Shown piece after piece: positions 57,901 through 64,000 of a stretch of DNA of 64,000 nt; the first letter of the stretch is position 1; every line of letters begins with the position of its first letter. This stretch comes from Dichotomocladium elegans (taxonomy: Eukaryota; Mucoromycota; Mucoromycetes; Mucorales; Lichtheimiaceae). The translations under genes and the position numbers were made by a program. Below the pieces are notes generated by a model. The model did no database searches and was not told where the DNA came from. It saw nothing but the letters and a program-made list of their open reading frames with translations. Location of the stretch: positions 54,978-118,977 of the forward strand of contig JAIXMN010000044.1 of NCBI GenBank assembly GCA_025716815.1. The letters are read 5' to 3'.

Positions 57901-58484
57901 AACCATCGGTTTTCGCGTGTTGCATACGGAAACATCGTACCACGGGTAAGAGTCCGTTTTTTATGGTTTACGGTGTGGAACCCCGCCTCCCAGGAGATAT
58001 ATTTCGCCCGGTCGTCACCCAGGACCTTAGTAGCAATCCTACCACTATCGACCAGGCCAGACAACCATCACTCTTGCGACTGCGCGAAGCTCGGGCGGAG
58101 GCTGCAGAACGATTACGCGCCAACGCGGCACGTGACAAGGCCATCTGGGATGCGGCTATGACGCACCAGATTTTCGCAGTAGGAGACCAAGTCTTAATGC
58201 GCCACGAACAACGATTAAGCCTCGAATACAATTGGGCGGGTCCCTTTACTATTGTTGACCGTAATTTAGCCTCAGACACATACAAGCTCAAGGATCTCAA
58301 CGGCAAAAAATACTCTTCCTGGGTGCACACTGACCGCCTCCGTCCTATTCATTGCAAGTCTCCGCCCACCTCCCCATGGTACGATCCTCTTACTTCCCGT
58401 GCCGCTACGCGTCTCGAAATCCACGATACTCGATCCTTGTTGGTCGAGGACGCCCAACAGTCTGGGGGGAGGATAATGTCGTAG
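54935..58484 (+). pseudogene. Pol of Ty3 element 1 (protease-RT-RNase H-integrase), one frameshift in integrase
   Basis: Order and motifs: aspartic protease (LLDSGATCTYVSPL, LILGRDWIKRM); reverse transcriptase (LIRPSTSPWGAPVLFVRKKD, SSIDLKSGYHQVRI, FGLTNAPPTFQRLMN, YLDDILIYS catalytic box); RNase H (VVETDASDFGVGAVLLQ, RTDHHPLLYF); integrase zinc finger (HTSFGHSGKETVYDL...CPQCQLA) and core (RWHLDFIGELPTT). The frame stops at 57678 after DATGKQ. The rest (AIAEFIYDEIVMRFGCPEEI, LTDRGANF, FHPRTNGKAERTN) continues in the next frame, so one base is missing at about 57,645. The C-terminal GWVHTDRLRP-like end has no chromodomain. Except for this base it looks functional. Confidence 0.92.
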
Positions 58485-58894
58485 CTTACACCAACCGGCG
58501 ATTTGATCAACCGACCTACTTCCATTTTCGTACGATGCCTGACGTAATGCTCGGCCGACTTTCTTCTTTTGATATCACGACCGACATGGATAATGACAGA
58601 CATAATTACTTCTTTAACAGCATCGCCCGTACGAATGACGATATCGCATGTATAATTTTAGTAGTAGAAAACAGTATAAATAAGGGACAAGTAGACAGCA
58701 ATAAAGGCACTCATCTACCGAGCGCTTTCCTGGTCTACTCTCTTCGTGGTTATCCTTCGTGGTCTATACTCTCTTCGTGGTTATCCTTCGTGGTCTATAC
58801 TCTCTTCGTGGTTATCCTTCGTGGTCGATACTCTCTTCGTGGTTATCCTTCGTGGTCGTCGTCTTTCCGTATTCAAGTAAAAATAAAGACGACA
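58477..58894 (+). repeat. 3' LTR of Ty3 element 1
   Basis: Same length and, as read, same sequence as 53354-53771, including the 31-bp repeat block at 58738-58858. The pol frame ends inside it at 58484. Confidence 0.95.
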
Positions 58895-58896
58895 TG

Positions 58897-59224
58897 TGTC
58901 GTAGCCAGATTAATCGGTCATTAGAATTTCCGGCTCAAGTCTATTTTCATAACGATCCCTGACGTAATGTCGGGCTTACTACCTTTTAGCATTATGACGC
59001 CATGGATTATCACGCACGTTGTACTACATCTCTAATTACATCATCCATTCTCCATGACATCTGTGCAGTATTATCTTAAGTATACTTAGCATTAGAAAAC
59101 AATATAAATATCCAGGCAGCGTCCAAACAATAAACATCATCTCAGAGTTATCTGTCACATTTAATTGTTCCTCCAAAAGTCTATTCTCTGGCTATGGTGT
59201 ATCTGCCAAATTACGAAGATGACA
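58897..59224 (+). repeat. Older related LTR, target of Ty3 element 1
   Basis: It begins TGTCGTAGCCAGATTAATCGG and ends GAAGATGACA, about 328 bp. It shares the start, CCTGACGTAATG and the TATA context (TTAGAAAACAATATAAATA) with the element 1 LTR but is otherwise diverged. Its first two bases are part of the TGTG duplication of element 1. No internal region remains. Confidence 0.75.
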
Positions 59225-59233
59225 CAACGAAGT

Positions 59234-59524
59234 TGTCATAGCACCTATTGCTCGACCAATCAACGTCATTCATTATTTTATCCTTTTCTGTCTTCTTCCC
59301 CAGTGAAAGCACAGCCAGTCGTAATTCCCTCTTTGGACGCATCGCCGAATGCCTTTTCTCTCTTGTCTCCATATATTACTATTAGATATCAAAATAGTAT
59401 AAATATCCAAGTAGTCCCTATACAATAAAGAGCATCTATCTATCTGCGACTCTTATTCTCCCCACTGTTACTCTTGCGTCGTTGCTATTGGCCACGGTGT
59501 AACCGCCAAAATACAAGCACGACA
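59234..59524 (+). repeat. 5' LTR of Ty3 element 2
   Basis: TGTCATAGCACCTATTGC...AAGCACGACA, 291 bp, with AATAGTATAAATATCC as a likely TATA region near 59394. Confidence 0.9.
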
Positions 59525-59535
59525 ATTGGTAGCTG

Positions 59536-59787
59536 ATGAACTTCGATTCCCTGATGGACGACCAAGAACCATACAATAACTACTGCTGCAATTGTGGAGG
59601 CTATGGTCACGATGAAGATATCTGTACTTCCGAGATCCCAGATCGTTGTTACAACTGTGGAGGACATGGTCACGATGAATATGCCTGCACTTCCGAAAGA
59701 ATGTCACGATGTTATAACTGTGGTAATGAATACCATTTTGCCTGGAATTGCATGTTGCCGACACTGCCAAACGCGTACCACTTTTGA
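59536..59787 (+). CDS. Short gag-like protein of three zinc knuckles, no capsid
   Basis: 83 residues, starting MNFDSLMDDQEPYNNYCCNC directly at the primer site as gag does in element 1. It has three complete C-X2-C-X4-H-X4-C knuckles: CCNCGGYGHDEDIC, CYNCGGHGHDEYAC and CYNCGNEYHFAWNC. The capsid region that fills residues about 110-310 of the element 1 Gag is absent. The TGA at 59785-59787 is in the same frame as pol, and the next 46 codons are open, so read-through would give a fused protein. The element must either use another element's capsid or be a deletion derivative with a duplicated knuckle. Confidence 0.82.
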   Translation: MNFDSLMDDQEPYNNYCCNCGGYGHDEDICTSEIPDRCYNCGGHGHDEYACTSERMSRCYNCGNEYHFAWNCMLPTLPNAYHF

Positions 59788-59925
59788 CCGATAGTAAAGC
59801 GACATCAACGAGAAAAACGACAAAGACACAAACATACAACATTACAGCGACATGTTATACAACAAGACAACCAAGACACGAACACGCAATATGAAGAACT
59901 ATCCGAAAATCTAATCGACATCGAC

Positions 59926-62900
59926 ATGGACGATTTTACTGTGACACAGTACGAGGGACAACTCGACGACGACGTACACTACCTTGACAAATTATACACC
60001 AATAATGAAACCGACCTACCACTTTATGCCTTGCTATGTAACGGACGCATGTGTGAGACCCTTTTGGACAGTGGCGCATCCGCGACATATGTGTCACCCC
60101 ATATTGTAGAAGGCTTGCCACGCACACGTGTCACTAGTCGCCAAGTCCAAACCGCCGGCGGGCACATTCTCAGTATCACAGCAAAAGTCACCTTGATGCT
60201 CGACATTGATGGCCTTATCCACCAGGTCCCTGCGTATATCCTTGACACCAAATTCGACTTAATCCTCGGCCGTGATTGGATAAAACGCATGAAGCCCGTG
60301 CCTGACTGGGAACTTGACCAGTGGCATATTGTCCATAACGACGTAACGCATGTTTTACGTCCTAAGTACAACCGTGTCATCCCAGATCTTGCCTACCTGA
60401 TTTCCAACCACCAGCTCGAGCGTTTTGAACGTGACCGTCACATCGCTTCCATGTATCTCTGCCTTGTTCGACCAGAGGACGTTCCTTCTGGAGCATCGGA
60501 GGATGATGTTCACGTCAAGCCCTTGCTCACTGAGTATGCTGATGTATTTCGCGACAAGCTCCCAGGACTACTGCCTCAGCGCGATGTTTACCATGTCATT
60601 GATACTGGTGATGCTGCACCCATCAGTCGACCGCCCTTCAAGATGAGCCCTCGTGAGTTGGATGAATTGCGAAAACAACTAAAAGAGTTACTCGACCTCC
60701 GCCTCATCCGGCCATCCACATCTCCATGGGGTGCCCCTGTACTTTTCGTCCGCAAAAAGAATGGTGATATGCGTATGTGCGTAGACTATCGTGCGATCAA
60801 TCGGGTGACGCGACGAAATACACATCCGTTGCCACGTATCGATGAATGCCTGGAACGCCTCGGTGGAGCAAAGTATTTCTCAAGTATCGACCTCAAAAGT
60901 GGTTACCACCAAGTAAGGATTCATGAAGATGATGTACCGAAAACCGCATTCAACACTCGATATGGATCATACGAATTCCTTGTACTTCCATTTGGTCTGA
61001 CAAACGCCCCACCTACGTTCCAACGATTGATGAACTCAGTACTGGGTGAATATCTCGATAACTTTGCCCTCGTCTATCTCGATGACATCCTCGTGTACAG
61101 CAAGACTATCGAAGAACACCACATGCACGTCCGTCAGGTTTTAGAGCAACTTCGCTCTGCAAAACTGATAGCCAACCCGAAGAAGTGCGAGTTTTACAAG
61201 ACCGAGCTGGAATTTATAGGTTATCAAATAACGTCGCGTGGTATCCTGCCATCCCCGACAAAGGTGAAAGCAATTCAAGATTGGCCGATACCAAAGAATG
61301 TCCAGGAGGTGCGACAGTTCGTTGGTCTTGCTTCTTATTATCGACGATTTATCTGGGACTTCGCTGCCATTGCTGCTCCGCTAACAGACCTGACGAAGGG
61401 TACTGGCGCGAAACAAAGAGCGATCGAATGGACCCCTATATGTCAAGCCGCATTTGACCAACTCAAAAGCCGTCTCACAGATGCCCCGATCTTATTACCG
61501 CCCAATACGGACTTGCCTTTTGTGATCGAAACGGATGCCTCAGACTACGGCGTTGGCGCCGTTCTTCTCCAAGAGGGGGAAGATGGATTAATGCATCCCA
61601 TAGCATTCGAATCCAAGAAATTACTGTCTGCTGAGCGCAACTATCTGTCGCATAGGTGATTACGGATTGAAGGATCCATGACGCCGCGTTATAACCAGAT
61701 CCATTTCCACAGTCTTTTTCCCTCTATTTTTCTCCCACTGGGTTTTTATGAGGTTTTACCGACGTGAGGATGGTCTGAAAGGAACAAGGACATATAACGT
61801 ATGATAGAGGTCACCGATACACACACAAGCACCTTATCTGTAATAGTGCTACCATCTCCGAGTACCCATGCAAGACGGAGTAGCTAGTTGACCTAATTAG
61901 GACTTCTGCCATAAATCATATAAATAGTAGATAAATGTGTAGCGATGGAGGATCTTAATTCCGATTTCATTCGAATAAAAGACATCCACGAGTCTCATCG
62001 TATTCACTGTCCACCATAAAAAAACAACTAAAACACCACACTATCCAGCGCAAGAACGAGAGCTGCTGGGCATCTTGCATGCATTACGGTCATGGTGTTG
62101 TTTCATTGAAGGCCGCTCATATACGATCTACTCCGACCATCTTCCTCTCAAGTACTTCCGAGAGAAGGGTACACCAACTCCCCGTCTGACCTGATGGATT
62201 GCTGAAATCGAATTGTACGACCCTGATATCCGCTACAAGCCTGGTGCCGAAAACAACGTGCCTGACCTGCTATCTCGCCGCGATGGTGTTACCAGTACCC
62301 CTGTCAATCACGCAATGGAGCCCGAATATCTCTATGCCGTAAAATCCTTACAAGAAACAGACTGGCCGAAATTCTATGCAAAACCAAAAGACAAATGGCC
62401 GATCACATACCACGACTTACTCCAAAAACACCGGGACAAGTTTGTTGTGCGCAACGATTGCGTATATCGTAAGGTCAAGATTGGAAAAGATATTCACGAG
62501 GTTCGGTATGTTCTCTTTGCTCGCCGCGCCGATCTAGTGCAAGAAGCCCACAAGTCCTTTGGTCACGCAGGTAATGGTACACTATACGACCTGTTACGAA
62601 AACGTTACTGGTGGCCCGATATGCGAACCGATATTGCCGAATGGATCACCGTATGCAAGAAATGTCAACTTGCCGCCAATGCAGATAAGCATGTGCATCA
62701 CGCGCCAATGAAGCCTCTCGAAGTCCCCCCGCCATTTTCTCGTTGGCATCTCGATTTTATCGGTGAGTTACAGACAACAGCAAATGGAAATCGATGGATC
62801 CTTGTTGCCGTCGACTCTGCCACCAACTGGCCCATCGCAAGATCAGTTCAAGATGCTACTGGTGAAGTCATTGCTAAGTTCCTGTACAAGGAGATTGTGC

Positions 62901-63691
62901 TGCGCTTTGGTTGCCCGGATGAAATTGTTACTGATCGAGGCGCGAATTTTACGTCACAGATCCTCGCGCACTACACCGGCCGGATCAAGATACGACACGT
63001 TTTCACCTCGGCATTCCATCCTCGAACAAATGGCAAGGCTGAAAGAACCAACGGTATTCTGAAGCAAATGATACGCAAGTATGTCAATGGGCAGATCCAT
63101 CGCTGGGACGATTTTGTAGAGCCTGCATTACTTGCAGCCCGCGTTCGCAAGCACCGGACTACGGGGTTGATCCCATTCTATATGGTTTATGGTCAAGAAC
63201 CCAAGCTGCCTGGCGACCATCTTCGACCACACATTATTATTGCCGAGAAAGGCACTAACCTCACTGATGCCGACGCATCTAAGTCTTGAATCGAAGCGCT
63301 GCGTGAGCTACGCGCTGCCCGAGCTTCCGCCGAAGAACGTGTTCGTCTCAATGCTGCTCAAGACAAGGCTCGGTGGGATGCTGTGCTGAAGCCTCAAGTC
63401 TTCTCTGTGGGTGATCTTGTTCTTATGCGTCACGAAAACAAGTTTGGCCTAGAATACAACTGGAAAGGCCCATTCCGCGTACTCAAGACCAACCATGACA
63501 CGGACATCTACCAGTTAGCGGATATGAATGGAAAAACTTACAACTCGTGGGTGCACACAGATCGTCTTCGGCCCATTGCTATGCGAAATGGTACCACACC
63601 CACCGACCCATGGTATGACCCAACTGCTGCTCGCGCTGCAGAGCGTCGCCACCTTGAAGCCACAGCCGAAGCCCGCGCACAATTGTCATAG
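59926..63691 (+). pseudogene. Pol of Ty3 element 2, split by a solo LTR and two TGA codons
   Basis: Protease (LLDSGASATYVSPH, LILGRDWIKRM), reverse transcriptase (RPSTSPWGAPVLFVRKKNGD, SSIDLKSGYHQVRI, YLDDILVYS), RNase H (VIETDASDYGVGAVLLQ) up to ERNY, then the LTR at 61646-62040. From 62046 the frame goes on with RELLGILHALRSWCCF; a TGA at 62192-62194 interrupts PRLT-WIAEIEL. Integrase follows: zinc finger (KSFGHAGNGTLYDLL...CKKCQLA), core (RWHLDFIGELQTT, DRGANFTSQ, FHPRTNGKAERTNG). A TGA at 63287-63289 follows DADASKS, and the last part (DLVLMRHENKFGLEYNWKGP) ends at 63691. All parts are in one frame once the 400-bp insertion is set aside. No chromodomain. Confidence 0.9.
61646..62040 (+). 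repeat. Solo LTR (family 1) inside Ty3 element 2, 5-bp duplication CTATC
   Basis: 395 bp from TGTCGCATAGG to ACACCACA, flanked by CTATC at 61641-61645 and 62041-62045. Its removal restores ERNYPAQEREL. Only about ten small differences separate it from 47587-47982, including a 2-base deletion near 62005 that puts a stop in the LTR's own small frame. Confidence 0.95.
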
Positions 63692-63728
63692 TTGTTCGAG
63701 GACGACCAACATTCTGAGGAGGGGATAT

Positions 63729-64000
63729 TGTCGTAGCACATATTGCTCGACCAATCAACGTCATTCATTATTTTATCCTTTTCTGTCTTCTTCCCCAGTG
63801 AAAGCACAGCCGGTCGTAATTCCCTCTTTGGACGCATCGCCGAATGCCTTTTCTCTCTTGTCTCAATATATTATTATTAGATATCAAAATAGTATAAATA
63901 TCCAAGTAGTCCCTATACAATAAAGAGCATCTATCTATCTGCAATTCTTATTCTCCCCACTGTTACTCTTACGTCGTTGCTATTGGCCACGGTGTAACCG
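63729..64000 (+). repeat. 3' LTR of Ty3 element 2 (cut by window edge)
   Basis: TGTCGTAGCACATATTGC..., aligned with 59234-59505; preceded by the purine tract GAGGAGGGGATA. Confidence 0.93.

Larger units (their letters stand above)
53354..58894 (+). mobile_element. Ty3/gypsy element 1, complete with identical LTRs
   Basis: The element is 5.54 kb, flanked by TGTG at 53350-53353 and 58895-58898. LTRs of 418 bp (53354-53771, 58477-58894) show no difference by eye. A possible primer site TTGGTAGCTGATGA follows the 5' LTR and a polypurine tract TGGGGGGAGGA precedes the 3' LTR. Gag and pol overlap in different frames. It sits 40 bp downstream of tRNA-Tyr and directly at the first bases of an older related LTR (58897 onward), so it is nested in that LTR's edge. 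Confidence 0.93.
59234..64000 (+). mobile_element. Ty3/gypsy element 2, capsid-less, runs past the right edge
   Basis: 5' LTR 59234-59524, primer site TTGGTAGCTGATGA as in element 1, a short zinc-knuckle ORF, pol, a purine tract and a 3' LTR from 63729. The two LTRs differ at about eight places over 270 bp. It carries a solo LTR insertion (61646-62040) and three TGA codons in its single frame. Confidence 0.9.

Noticed and set aside
59000..59233. Internal region for the old LTR at 58897
   Set aside because: Only 9 bp separate its end from the next LTR, so it is solo.
1..64000. CRISPR array, integron, prokaryotic operon or phage features
   Set aside because: Repeats are coding, LTR or transposon ends; genes are spliced and eukaryotic, so prokaryotic systems do not apply.

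Overview
The window is nuclear DNA of a filamentous fungus, most likely an early-diverging one (Mucoromycota-like). Genes carry many short GT-AG introns (about 60-180 bp), pyrimidine-rich promoters and fungal gene families (KTR/KRE2 mannosyltransferase, an RRM-PUF protein of the Jsn1/Puf2 type, Spc7, GID4). Protein identities come from reading translations; no database was searched. The placement is an inference from family content and transposon types.

Positions 1-27,100 are a normal gene neighbourhood: Spc7/KNL1-like kinetochore protein (+, left edge), GID4 ubiquitin-ligase substrate receptor (-), an unrecognised Q/E/P-rich repeat protein with a coiled-coil tail (+), an arrestin-fold adaptor (+), TAF13 (-), a free methionine-R-sulfoxide reductase (+), a conserved fungal protein with an ETFSRYEYDR motif (+), an ankyrin protein with a four-fold D-L-x-x-(S/T)-W motif (-), a GT15 mannosyltransferase (-) and a secreted SGNH/GDSL esterase (-). 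Long gaps at 7.5-10.85 kb and 22.1-23.9 kb hold no gene I can support.

Positions 27,100-35,200 are a transposon graveyard: at least three decayed, mutually related Tc1/mariner-like copies, and one more at 17.6-18.3 kb. An intact RRM-PUF gene with a 28-glutamine tract lies at 35,230-38,998.

Positions 40,000-64,000 are almost wholly mobile DNA. They hold a PIF/Harbinger transposase with one frameshift; a CACTA-like transposase with a convergent accessory gene; a second Harbinger element (47,041-50,196) with perfect 58-bp inverted ends and its two convergent genes, itself split by a 396-bp solo LTR; a truncated chromodomain Ty3 element (chromovirus); another solo LTR; a tRNA-Tyr gene; and, starting 40 bp after that tRNA, a stack of Ty3-type LTR elements. 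The first Ty3 element has identical LTRs and a -1 frameshift site between gag and pol. The second has a capsid-less gag of three zinc knuckles in frame with pol, three TGA interruptions, and the same solo LTR family inserted in its RNase H region.

The points most worth a second look are: the solo LTR that gives a Harbinger DDE domain a new promoter and start codon; the pile-up of LTR elements just past the tRNA terminator; the capsid-less zinc-knuckle gag; and the D-L-x-x-(S/T)-W repeat protein.
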